NCBI GenBank assembly: GCA_039602395.1
Contig: JBCNJP010000006.1
Coordinates: 17,162,952 to 17,226,951, forward strand
DNA from: Deinandra increscens subsp. villosa
Taxonomy: Eukaryota > Streptophyta > Magnoliopsida > Asterales > Asteraceae
Length of the DNA stretch: 64,000 nucleotides
Direction: 5' to 3'
Made by a program: the position numbers and the translations under genes. Below are positions 1 through 9,205 of this stretch, in pieces. The notes beneath the pieces were generated by a model. That model saw only the letters and a program-made list of their open reading frames with translations. It did not search any database and was not told where the DNA came from. Position 1 is the first letter of the stretch, and each line of letters starts with the position of its first letter.

Positions 1-272
1 ATATGGGCATATTTTCTAAACTCGTACCAGGCATCCAAAATCTCGGAGATGCCCCTAGTATGTCCGTTAGTTTCTCATTCATAGTGTCTGTGTAATCTAT
101 GTCATTACACTTGGAAATAACTATTTTGTTAAATATTCTTAAACATTCAACTTAAAAGACATCTAAATTATTAATTTTACTAATTTGTTATAATAAAGAA
201 TATTTTCAATATTCTCAGTTATAGGATATAGCTACAACCTTTAAAAACTCCTAAAAGATGGAGTGATGGTAA

Positions 273-647
273 GGTTATTCACAATGCCTCCACCGAGATC
301 TCGGTGGAGGTGATGATTTGGCATCAATCTCACGGTGAACCTCGGTGAAGGTATTGGAGGAGGAGCTCGGTGTTCTTGGTGGAGGGTTGCTCGGTTACCA
401 TCCGCCGAAGCAACCATCTCGGTGGTGAAGGGGTTTTTGTGGGCCCCTCTCCACAAATCTCTCTCACAATCATTTTTTAAAATTAATTTAAATGGATAAA
501 AATAATATTAAAAGTAAAATGAGGACAGTGAAAGGTGGGTATTGGAAGTGAAATGAGTGAAATGTGAGGGGAGTGATAGGTGATGATATGGCGCTGAGTT
601 GGCAAAAAAGTAAATTGACAGGTGATAGGTGTGTATTGTAAATAACC
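273..647. mobile_element. Tourist-like MITE (PIF/Harbinger type)
   Basis: The ends form inverted repeats: GGTTATTCACAATGC on the left against GGTTATTTACAATAC read inward from the right, 13 of 15 matching. Both ends are flanked by TAA (270-272 and 648-650), the 3-bp TTA/TAA target duplication typical of PIF/Harbinger elements. No transposase is encoded; open frames inside are chance. A perfect 24-bp palindrome centred on AGATCT lies at 287-310, with further copies of the half-motif CTCGGTG to about 425. The family assignment rests on the ends and target duplication only. Confidence 0.75.
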
Positions 648-650
648 TAA

Positions 651-1342
651 TAAAACAAACTAATAAGAGTCTAGAAAGAATGATAGATTATCAAACAATT
701 TTGAAGCTACAAATAAAAAAGAAAAAAAATGAAAAGGGATTATTATAAAAAACACAAACCTGATGAAATCAAACAAAAACACAAAACCATCGTTTATGAA
801 GCACAAAGTCGAGACTGGTTGTCAAACTAATGAATATCAAAAGTAGATCTAATAATTGAAAAGGAAGTCATATAGTCATGTATACCATGACAAAGATGTT
901 GGTTAAACCTTAGCAAAAAAAATTAATATGAAAATAATACATGCTGACACCAAGAAATAAACACTAATACAAAACATGGAACCCTTTAAATCAGCTAACA
1001 AAACATGGCTACCTAAGCTGCAGCAATCTTAGATCACAGCTTGTTCATTAACTCTTTCCTTACATGTTTAGCCACTACTATCATACCAAGAATCACGCTC
1101 GGGTCTAAACCTGCACCCCCTCTTTTGGTCAAGCCGCATCTCAATCCTTGCATGTTCACTGAAATCGAAACAACATAGCTCATTTGTGACTGCTCCTCTG
1201 AAGTTGCATCTACAATATAATGCCTTCCAAACTATATATAAATACAGATATAAAACCAATATACTTTCTGAGCTTTTACTTATCTAACATAAACTAAATT
1301 TTGTATACCATAGTTCCTGAACTTGCCTGAAAAACACATACA
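651..1342. other. AT-rich intergenic stretch, no gene seen
   Basis: The stretch is A/T-rich with A-tracts around 700-735. The short open frames here, such as one at 1068-1259 on the minus strand, have no recognisable domain, splice pattern or promoter. I see nothing else to annotate. Confidence 0.6.
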
Positions 1343-1676
1343 TGTTGTTAATACATGGTCCTTGATCGTCATGTGAAATATCGAATACAAGACGAATCAC
1401 ACAAGAATGCTGAGGTCCGAACTCAGGCCGAACCTAGAGTTCGGACATGGCCGAACCTTGGGCCGAACCTCAGGTTCGGACCAGCGGGTTTAGCTTAGTA
1501 TAAATATGTTGTCTTGTGTAGAATTCAGTAGTGGTTCATGTCATATCTTCTGAGTGTCTCTGTGTAAACTCTCAGTGGTTAATACAAGCTAGATTTGTAT
1601 TTACTCTCTGTGTTCTATTTGTTTATATTGATTTCATCACGACTAAGTAGAAGATCCGTACGCTCACGCACTTTCA
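1343..1676 (+). mobile_element. 5' LTR of a copia-like retrotransposon
   Basis: The 3' boundary is well supported: the sequence ends in CA at 1676, two bases before a tRNA-Met primer-binding site. A TATA box (TATAAATA, 1499-1506) lies inside. Upstream of it, at about 1414-1481, is a dense cluster of CCGAAC and its complement GTTCGG. The 5' boundary is uncertain: I chose the TGTTG at 1343, but TGTTA at 1346 or TGTGA near 1372 are possible. No target duplication could be checked, because the matching 3' LTR is not visible in this window. Confidence 0.6.
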
Positions 1677-1678
1677 AG

Positions 1679-1690
1679 TGGTATCAGAGC
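1679..1690 (+). other. Primer-binding site (initiator tRNA-Met)
   Basis: TGGTATCAGAGC is complementary to the 3' end of plant initiator tRNA-Met and is the usual minus-strand primer site in plant copia and many gypsy elements. It begins two bases after the LTR end, the normal spacing, and so fixes the LTR boundary and the + orientation. Confidence 0.9.
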
Positions 1691-1923
1691 ATTAGGTTTG
1701 CTCTACTAGTCAGAAATCAGTGTTTTCCAGAGTTGTTGAGTTCAAATTCACGTTTTTGACTTTCAAAGCTCATTTCTCATCTTCATTTCTCAAAATCGTC
1801 GTTCAAAACTTCATGTTTTACGTCAAATATGTCTGTATTTGTTCGTTTTCAGTTGATTGAGTGTTCACAGCTCGAGAGGTGTCGATTCCAGTGAGTTTTT
1901 TCCAAAGTTTTCGAATTTTCGCG

Positions 1924-2190
1924 ATCGGCCGAACTCCAGATTCGGCATAACCGCTCCGAACACCAGGTTCGGAGTAAGCTCGGTCAGTTTTCCTGATTCG
2001 GTGAGAGTTCGGAGTTCAATCGGAGAGAGTTCGGTGGATATTCTGTCTCGGAGGGAGTTCGGACTAGGATCGGAGATAGATCGGAGTTTCTGAGTTCGGT
2101 GATACATTCGCTGAGAGTTCGGACTTTTGTTTTATTCGGAGCAGCTTCGGAGGGTATAGTAGGTTCGGACGAAGTTCGGAGTGAACAGTA
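1924..2190 (+). repeat. Degenerate GTTCGGA/TCCGAAC motif array in the retrotransposon leader
   Basis: Between the PBS and the gag start codon, the motif TTCGG(A/T) or its complement occurs at irregular spacing of roughly 10-25 bp for about 270 bases. Examples are CCGAACTCC near 1928, GTTCGGAG near 1970, 2008 and 2027, and GTTCGGAC near 2057. It is not a simple tandem repeat: the core is constant but the spacers differ. The same core forms the cluster upstream of the TATA box in the LTR. Its function is unknown. Confidence 0.7.
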
Positions 2191-2205
2191 ACTATTTTTT
2201 CGAAA

Positions 2206-2423
2206 ATGTCCGATTTTCAAGCGTTTACGGCTATTCAAAATTCGGTTCAAGCTACGATGCAAACAATGATGAATTATGATAATGAAATCGGAACAAGTCA
2301 GAAAGTTCCCAAATTGCTAAAATTGGAAGATTATCATAGTTGGGTTAAACGGTTTGAAGCGTTTGTCGATACAAATGACATTGATATGTGGTTAGCGTTC
2401 ACTGAGCAATATGTTTACCCTAA
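2206..2423 (+). CDS. gag: Copia-like gag, N-terminal fragment cut by assembly gap
   Basis: This is the start of the capsid-nucleocapsid polyprotein of a Ty1/copia-type element, whose product packages the element RNA. Seventy-two codons are visible before the N run. The stretch KVPKLLKLEDYHSWVKRFEA (residues 33-52) and the following DTNDIDMW resemble the N-terminal region of plant copia gag proteins (the DUF4219/UBN2-like family), where a Trp in an 'xYxxWxxR' context is conserved. The ATG follows the PBS by about 500 bp and the motif-rich leader. The rest of gag and all of pol are hidden in the gap or absent, so it cannot be judged intact. Confidence 0.65.
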
Positions 2424-2923
2424 NNNNNNNNNNNNNNNNNNNNNNNNNNNNNNNNNNNNNNNNNNNNNNNNNNNNNNNNNNNNNNNNNNNNNNNNNNNNN
2501 NNNNNNNNNNNNNNNNNNNNNNNNNNNNNNNNNNNNNNNNNNNNNNNNNNNNNNNNNNNNNNNNNNNNNNNNNNNNNNNNNNNNNNNNNNNNNNNNNNNN
2601 NNNNNNNNNNNNNNNNNNNNNNNNNNNNNNNNNNNNNNNNNNNNNNNNNNNNNNNNNNNNNNNNNNNNNNNNNNNNNNNNNNNNNNNNNNNNNNNNNNNN
2701 NNNNNNNNNNNNNNNNNNNNNNNNNNNNNNNNNNNNNNNNNNNNNNNNNNNNNNNNNNNNNNNNNNNNNNNNNNNNNNNNNNNNNNNNNNNNNNNNNNNN
2801 NNNNNNNNNNNNNNNNNNNNNNNNNNNNNNNNNNNNNNNNNNNNNNNNNNNNNNNNNNNNNNNNNNNNNNNNNNNNNNNNNNNNNNNNNNNNNNNNNNNN
2901 NNNNNNNNNNNNNNNNNNNNNNN
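2424..2923. other. Assembly gap, exactly 500 N
   Basis: A run of exactly 500 N. The other gap in the window is also exactly 500 N, so the length is a placeholder and the true distance is unknown. Coding frames running through it are meaningless. Confidence 0.98.
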
Positions 2924-4188
2924 GCTGGTGGAGTAGGAGGTAGTGGATCTGGTGGAGCCGGTGGAAGTGGATCAGGAGTGAATGAGGATGATGGTAGTGG
3001 AGCCCCAAATGCTGAAGATTTGGATGCAATAAATATCAGTGATGCAAATCTGTTTAGTGTTGAAACAGAGCAACCACAGCCTGAGATCGTCCAGGCTAAA
3101 TTTCACCTGGTATACGAAAGTGATGAAGAAGCTGATATTGATGACCGATCTGAGCCTGCAGACTATTATTTGAAAGAAAACTCACTTACTTATCAGGCGA
3201 AGATCAGCTCGGTCAGTGAAGATGTTATTGAACTTAGAAGAGAAGAATGGTTTACCAAGTCAGAAATTGCAAACCAGACTCCCCTATTCCAGAACATTTC
3301 ACAACCTCGGAGAAAAGAATCTGAGAGACACATTATAAGCTGGAAGTTCAATACAGCAATTCATGCTTTCATGATTAAACGAAGGGGGGTAGCATATCAT
3401 ACATACACAAGCGTGATAGTTTCAAGACTCTTCCCAGATGGGATTTGAGAAGGTTAGCGGAGCTTCCCATGATTGATGCTGATAAAAACCCCAGAGCTAG
3501 CAACTTAAGAATGATGATTCAGCAAGCCGCAAAGGACGACTTTGTGTCCTTTGGGTTCATGAAGGGTCAAAGAACGAAGTCAAAGTCTAAGACCGATGAG
3601 ACAACTGGAAAGCCAAAGGTCTACCTGAGATTCAAGCCAGCAAAGACAATGAGCAGGATCAGAATACCGGATCAAGAACCGTCAAGGCTGCAAAATTTCA
3701 AAAAATGGTTTTATGATAACCAGACCGGTGAAGCTGTTATCCGCATAGGTGAAAATGCTGAGATTAGGTTGTTTGACCCAATGGAAGTCTTCTCTTTCAG
3801 TAATGATGACCTTAAGACACTATGTGATAATCCTATCAAATGCGGGGCAGGAGATGACACCATTGAAGAAGCTAACCTGTTTGTGAGGGTAGCCAACAAA
3901 GCCCGGGGAATTGTCAAGGAAATACAGGATTTAGCAGAGAAGGTCAGGGCAGGTGAAGACAGAATGGAAGAGGACAGAGACCTGGCAAACCGATTGAATA
4001 GATCATGGAGCATTGTTGACAAATCTACTGAAAAGGTTGTGAAGCCTGCTGAGGTCCCCGTTGCTACTGAAACAATTGTTGTGGGGGAATCAGAGGCTGA
4101 AATTCCCGTTGCTGAAGAGTCAAACGTTTTGGGGGAAACTGATCTGAACAAGATGCCAAGCCCGAGTGAAGCCGGTGCTGAAGAATGA
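2924..4188 (+). pseudogene. Extra 3' ORF of an LTR retrotransposon, one frameshift
   Basis: Two overlapping frames together read as one protein whose start is lost in the gap. The first part begins with a Gly/Ser-rich stretch (AGGVGGSGSGG), then an acidic segment (YESDEEADIDD). The second begins around LPRWDLRRLAELP, continues through a basic KSKSK region and a helical, charged segment near EIQDLAEKVRAGEDRMEEDR, and ends in a Glu/Val-rich tail. The frame changes by one base, most simply at a run of six G at 3384-3389. The ORF is followed at once by a purine tract and an LTR, the place of the env-like third ORF in Sirevirus-type copia elements. I see no signal peptide or clear membrane span, so 'env-like' is a positional analogy; the function is unknown. 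Confidence 0.5.
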
Positions 4189-4225
4189 AGATTCAATTGG
4201 CTGAATCCCTCCCTAGGGGGAATAT

Positions 4226-4700
4226 TGAAGATCAATGTAGGGAGGAATTCATCGTTTTGTTTAGATAGCTTGTTTAGATTAGTTTATCTTGTATTTTGTC
4301 TATTTCGGTAGCTAGCGACACTACCGAGCGAAACTAAGTTTCGCTCGGTACCTAGTTTAGACTGTCTCAGTGACAGTTTCGCTTAGCCAGTGAAACTGCC
4401 AGCGAAACTGCCTACTGAACAGTATATAATAGCCGACTTTGTGCAGCCAAATGTAACTTTTGCAAACCTTTGAACCCTAATACAAGAAATCTGCGTTTTG
4501 GTAAGTTTGGTGACGGCTAGGAGCTTTTCATAACATTATTGTAGCTTGTTATCATTTCGTATCATCATCTTGGTTCAAGTTGTGATTGTTCATTACTAGA
4601 AATCCATTCTAGCTATTGGAAATCATCTTTGTTGTTATATCTTTGGATTACTTCTCAAAACATCATCATTAGCACTGTAATAGATCAGTGAGGACCAACA
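4226..4700 (+). mobile_element. 3' LTR of the element ending at 4700, with U3 motif module
   Basis: A purine tract (CTAGGGGGA, 4213-4221) lies just after the preceding ORF, and the LTR probably starts at TG 4226. It ends in CA at 4700, where Tekay LTR sequence begins abruptly. The U3 has GCGAAACT in both orientations at about 4306-4410 (for example ACCGAGCGAAACT and AGTTTCGCTCGGT), followed by a TATA box (TATATAAT, 4423-4430). It does not resemble the LTR at 1343-1676. The block before the TATA box closely resembles that of the family A LTRs at 22150 and 62085. The 5' edge is approximate. Confidence 0.55.
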
Positions 4701-5219
4701 GTTAATAATGTTAAATGGAATGTTTTGGAAGTAAAATAAATCGATGTTGTCGTAGGGATTGGATCACAAGTCTCGTTTGGTTGTCTTTGTCTAAACACAT
4801 TGTTACTTGATATGAAATAGTTTATATATGTTATTTATGAAATATGCGGATGATAAAATGATCAAGGTTGATCAAAGGTTACGTTTAAAATGTACGTTAA
4901 ATGATAATGATAATAATGACTAATCCCAAGATGATGGGATCATGTATGATGTTTTACCACATAGTTTGGTAAATTTAAGTAAACGAATTCGGTTAGTCGC
5001 TTAAATATTGAAGTTCCAACGACCATTTCGTGCAAAGAAGTCATCATGTTCAAGCATTGTTTTCAACATGAATTAAGGCTACGTCAAGGCTATTTTCCTA
5101 TTGTAAATGAATGTTATTATGATAAAATTGGCACGTTGCAAGTAAACAATTACGTAACACAGTTAACACATAAGTATATATTATCGGTTTAAGTCCTTGG
5201 AAACTTACGGGTTGTTACA
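4701..5219 (-). repeat. Truncated 3' LTR of the Tekay element
   Basis: This is collinear with 14553-15074 with only scattered substitutions, so it is the first 519 bp of the 3' LTR. In minus orientation it starts TGTAACAACCCGTAAG at 5219. Homology stops exactly at 4701, whereas the 5' LTR copy runs on for another 3.3 kb. The missing part is not found in 1-4700. Confidence 0.85.
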
Positions 5220-5230
5220 CCCTCCCCTAG
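5220..5230 (-). other. Polypurine tract of the Tekay element
   Basis: On the minus strand CTAGGGGAGGG lies directly against the 3' LTR start, the expected place of the plus-strand DNA primer. It separates the stop codon of pol (5271) from the LTR. Confidence 0.75.
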
Positions 5231-5270
5231 TTGGGAGAATTTCGTCCCGAAATTCAGCTTGTCATCATGG

Positions 5271-7238
5271 CTAAGCGGCTACTACAGGAAAGAGATGGGA
5301 ATACTTGGCGCGAAACTGGTCTTCGCGTTCCCATGTGAATTCAGAACCACAACGGGAGTTCCAACGAACTTTAACGAGGGGTATACGTCTATGCTTCAAT
5401 TTCTTGACTGCGGGGTCGACGATCTCGGCGGGTTCTTCAACGAATTGTAGGGATTCATCCAAGTGTATCTCATCGAGGGGGACGGTAAGATCTTCTTCGG
5501 AAATGCACTTCTTCAGATTACTGACGTGAAACACATTGTGAACGTTACTAAGCTCGGGCGGCAGAAGTAGTCGGTACGCGACGGGTCCTATTGTTTTAAT
5601 GATTTCAAATGGACCAATGTAGCGAGGATTTAACTTGCCACGTTTGCCAAAACGTATAACTCCTTTCCACGGGGATACTTTTAGTAATACTTTGTCGCCT
5701 TTCGCAAAGGATAAGGGTTTACGACGGTTATCTGCATAGCTCTTCTGGCGATCGCGGGCGGCTTTCAAGCGGTCTCGAATTTGTGTGATTCTTTCGGTTG
5801 TTTCTATCACAACTTCTGGGACTGTTAGTTGGCTGTCACCAACTTCGAACCAACAGATAGGTGATCGGCACTTTCTTCCATACAATGCCTCGAAAGGTGC
5901 ACACTGGATGCTAGTGTGATAACTGTTATTGTATGAAAATTCGCACAATGGCAGATGTTCATCCCAGTTGTTACCAAAATCAATGACGCGGTCACGCAAC
6001 ATATCTTCGAGAGTTTGAATCATTCGTTCACTTTGACTGTCAGTTTGCGGATGATAGGCGGTACTCATATCGAGGCGAGTACCGATGGCCTTGTTCGGAG
6101 ACTTCCAGAAATGAGAGGTGAAACGACCATCTCTGTCAAATATGATAGAAATTGGGGCTCCATGTCGAGAAAATATTTCCTTCATGTACATCCTTGTTAA
6201 ATGTTCTACGGAATCTTTCTCCTTCATGGCGAGGAAATGAGCAGATTTTGTCAAACGATCGATAATTACCCAAATGGAATCGTTACCCTTGCGGCTCTTG
6301 GGTAACTTGGTGATAAAGTCCATGGCAATGCATTTCCACTTCAACTCGGGGATGATGGGTTGGACGAGTAAACCAGAAGGTTTCTGGTGCTCGGCATTAA
6401 CTTTGGCGCAAGTTAAGCATTTACCAACGTACTTACCGATTTCAGCTTTCGTGTTCGGACACCAATATAACATACGCAGGTCGTGGTACATCTTATCGGC
6501 TCCGGGGTGAATGGAATATCGGGTTTTATGAGCTTCATCAAGGACTAGGCTCCTGAGATCTCCATAGACGGGTATCCACATACGATTAACGAAATATCGT
6601 AATCCATCAGGCTTAGTTTCGAGGTGTTGATCCATGCCACGGAGACTTTCGTCTCGGATGTTTTCGTCTTTCAAGGCTTCAGCTTGCGCTGCCAAAACTT
6701 GAGTGATGAGACCGGTTTGAATGGTCATGGCAAGAGATTTGACACGAAGGGGTTTGGCACGTTCCTTCCTGCTCAAGGCATCAGCAACAACGTTAGCCTT
6801 TCCAGGATGGTATAGGATTTTATAGTCATAGTCGCTGAGCAGTTCAATCCATCGGCGTTGTCTCATGTTCAACTCCTTCTGGTCTAAGATGAGTTGAAGA
6901 CTCTTGTGGTCGGTATAAACTTTGCATTCAGTACCGTAGAGATAGTGTCTCCAAATCTTAAGGGCGAAGACGACGGCTCCAAGTTCCAAATCATGGGTAG
7001 TATAGTTCTTCTCGTGAACTTTTAGCTGTCGCGAAGCGTAAGCAATGACTTTGTCTCGTTGCATTAACACACAGCCTAAGCCTTGGTGTGAGGCATCGCA
7101 GTAAACACAGAAATCATCACATCCTTTTGGTAAAGAGAGTATGGGTGCGTTACACAGCTTTTGCTTCAGTGTCTGAAAAGCTTGTTCGGCTTTGTGATCC
7201 CAAACGAATTTCTTGTCCTTTTGCATCAAGGCAGTCAA
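5271..7238 (-). CDS. pol: pol: RNase H - integrase - chromodomain (intact ORF)
   Basis: An uninterrupted 655-codon frame. It opens with the RT/RNase H connection (PILSLPKG), then RNase H with acidic residues visible in CVYCDAS, THDLELGAV, VYTDHKS and VVADALSR. The integrase zinc-binding region shows H-x-H-C-C elements (LDEAHKTRYSIHPG followed by KCLTCAK). The catalytic core has D in IAMDFITKLP, D in FDRDGRFTS and E in QSERMIQTLE. The C-terminus (IPLVKVRW ... FTWEREDQFRAKYSHLF) is the degenerate chromodomain typical of Tekay-type chromoviruses, thought to direct insertion. The start is not a real initiation site: the native protein is made as a gag-pol polyprotein, and the upstream part is frameshifted. 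Enzymatic residues here look complete, unlike those in RT and protease. Confidence 0.9.
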   Translation of the reverse strand: MTALMQKDKKFVWDHKAEQAFQTLKQKLCNAPILSLPKGCDDFCVYCDASHQGLGCVLMQRDKVIAYASRQLKVHEKNYTTHDLELGAVVFALKIWRHYLYGTECKVYTDHKSLQLILDQKELNMRQRRWIELLSDYDYKILYHPGKANVVADALSRKERAKPLRVKSLAMTIQTGLITQVLAAQAEALKDENIRDESLRGMDQHLETKPDGLRYFVNRMWIPVYGDLRSLVLDEAHKTRYSIHPGADKMYHDLRMLYWCPNTKAEIGKYVGKCLTCAKVNAEHQKPSGLLVQPIIPELKWKCIAMDFITKLPKSRKGNDSIWVIIDRLTKSAHFLAMKEKDSVEHLTRMYMKEIFSRHGAPISIIFDRDGRFTSHFWKSPNKAIGTRLDMSTAYHPQTDSQSERMIQTLEDMLRDRVIDFGNNWDEHLPLCEFSYNNSYHTSIQCAPFEALYGRKCRSPICWFEVGDSQLTVPEVVIETTERITQIRDRLKAARDRQKSYADNRRKPLSFAKGDKVLLKVSPWKGVIRFGKRGKLNPRYIGPFEIIKTIGPVAYRLLLPPELSNVHNVFHVSNLKKCISEEDLTVPLDEIHLDESLQFVEEPAEIVDPAVKKLKHRRIPLVKVRWNSRCGSEFTWEREDQFRAKYSHLFPVVAA

Positions 7239-7350
7239 TGGCTGGGCTATTCTGGAGAAGTTTTCGATAAATCTTCGGTAATAACCGGCGAGTCCAAGAA
7301 ATTATCGTATCTCAGAAGGGTTGGTAGGCGGACTCTAATCCTTGATAGCT

Positions 7351-8402
7351 TTAATTTTTATGGGATCCACATGGATTCCAGCTGCGTTGATTACGTGGCC
7401 TAAGAAATGCACTTCTCATGACCAGAATTCGCATTTTGAAAACTTGGCGTACAACTTCTCGTTCTTTAACAGTTCCAGAATAAGCTTTAAGGAACTTTTC
7501 GTGTTCGTCCTTGCTACGCGAATAGATCAAGATGTCGTTAATGAAAATGCTTACGCATTTATCGAGGTACGGCTTGCAAACGCGATTCATCAAATCCATG
7601 AAGACGGCAGGTGCGTTGGTTAGTCCGAAGGGCATAACGAGAAATTCGTAGTGTCCATAGCGCGTACGAAAAGCAGTTTTCACAACGTTTTCTTCACGAA
7701 CTCTTAGTTGATGATATCCATAACGAAGATCGATTTTTGAATAGTAACTGGAACCTTGCAATTGGTCGAACAGGTCGTCTATTCGAGGGGGTGATATCGG
7801 TTCTTTACGGTAAGTTTGTTCAACTCGTGGTAGTCGATACACATCCGGAAAGATCCATCCTTCTTCTTGACGAAGAGAACAGGAGTGCCCCAAGGAGAGA
7901 AACTGGGCCTGATAAAACCTTTGTCAAGTAGTTCTTGCAACTGATTCGATAATTCTTTCATTTCAGACGGGGCTAAACGGTAAGGGGCTTTTGCAACGGG
8001 TGCAGCTCCGGGTACCAGATCAATATGGAATTCAACTTGCCTGGAGGGTGGCAAGCCTGGAAGATCATCGGGAAAGACTTCAGGGTAGTCTCGTGCGATG
8101 GGGACGTCCTTCAGTTTATTTTCCTCGGATTGACTAGCTGTTATGTGAGCTAAGAGGGCAGGGTAGCCTTTGCGCATAAATTTCTGGACTTTCATGCACG
8201 AGATGATGTCTAGCTTGGTTCCACTACGATCTCCTTGAATTGTCAGAACTTTGTCGTCGGAGAGGGGTATCCTGACTCTTTTCTCATGGAAAATGATTTC
8301 GGCACGATTTTTAGTCAACCAATCCATTCCAACGACTACGTCAAAACTTCCCAATTGTACCGGCAACAGATCGATCGAGAAGGGATGCCCGGATAAGTTC
8401 AA
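7351..8402 (-). pseudogene. pol: pol: reverse transcriptase, frameshifted, catalytic Asp changed
   Basis: Two overlapping frames (7779-8402 and 7351-7893) cover the end of protease and the RT. Recognisable family motifs are VVGMDWL (protease-RT linker), DYPEVFPDDLPGLPP, GFIRPSFSPWGTPVLFVKKKD, then DLRYGYHQLRV, MPFGLTNAPAVFMDLMN and the active-site strand. In that strand the usual F-[IV]-D-D reads FINDILIYS, so the first of the two catalytic aspartates is Asn. One frameshift lies near 7780-7893, before DLRYGYHQ; another follows the palm domain near 7440-7480. Inactive by both criteria. Confidence 0.85.
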
Positions 8403-8405
8403 AGA

Positions 8406-9140
8406 TCAGTTTGGAAAAGATTCCTTCGTTTCGATTTGTTTACCATCGGCTAGTTCAACTATATACTTAGTGTCTAATCTAGTTGGCGTGACATTAGGAT
8501 AGTTTCTAAACTCACTAGACACAAACCTTTTGTCGGCACCAGTTTCAAATAGAACGGAAGCAAAATGATTATTGAGTAAGAACGTACCCATTACGGTGTG
8601 GGGATCCTGATGGGCTTCAGCAGCATTGAGCACGAAGGCTCTTCCTCTGGCAGGTTCTCGTTTGAGCTTTGGGCACTCATTTCTGAAGTGGCTAGTGCTG
8701 CCACACTCGAAGCAGGTTCCAATGGGGTGCGTCTTGTTCGAACGGTTTGGGCAATCACGATGAATGTGACCTTTTGCTTTGCAGCGTTTGTAGTAGACAT
8801 TGCTGCAATCCAGGGTATGGTGCAGGTTACATTTTCCACACAGGGGTTGGTTTCCTGTGTATCCAGGTTTTCTTGCATCAGGTGCATGAGTTATTACAGC
8901 ATAAGCCTTTACGGCTTCAGGGGTTTTCTCAGGAAGGTCAAAAGATTTCTTCCTCTTTCCATCATGGCCGCGTTTGCGCTTGCGGTCAGATTTCAGATGG
9001 TTAGAGGGAACAGATGATACAGGTGCAGCTTTGGATTCATCAACCTTACGAGAGAAAGACAAGCCTTGGCGGTTTGCCTGGTAGGTCAGATTGTGAGCCA
9101 AACGCATAGCAGCTTGGAGTGTTGTGGAGTTAGAAGCCAT
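8406..9140 (-). pseudogene. gag-pol: gag C-terminus, zinc knuckle and protease, broken by stops
   Basis: The frame continues gag (AAMRLAHNLTYQANRQG), then a basic linker (DRKRKRGHDGKRKK) and zinc-knuckle-like cysteines (CFECGSTSHFRNECP is a CX2CX4HX4C knuckle, with a less regular C/H cluster before it from LCGKCNLHH). The retroviral-type aspartic protease follows. Its active site, normally D-[ST]-G-A, reads VLFETGADKRFVS: the catalytic Asp is Glu. An in-frame TGA at 8406-8408 separates it from the rest of protease, and a TAG just upstream of 9140 separates it from the capsid part. Both lie in the expected reading frame, which suggests point-mutation decay. Confidence 0.85.
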
Positions 9141-9205
9141 AACACTTCCCTAAATGGCGGGAGCAAGACCCAAAATGTATCTCTCAATTTTCTTGTGCAG
9201 AGGGG

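Noticed and set aside
241..456. 71-codon minus frame
   Set aside because: It lies in the noncoding MITE and across its boundary.
1068..1259. Possible small gene on the minus strand
   Set aside because: 63 codons, no domain, no splice or promoter signals, not distinguishable from chance.
2411..2943. Long frames on both strands across the N run
   Set aside because: They are translated unknown bases; only the parts outside 2424-2923 carry information.
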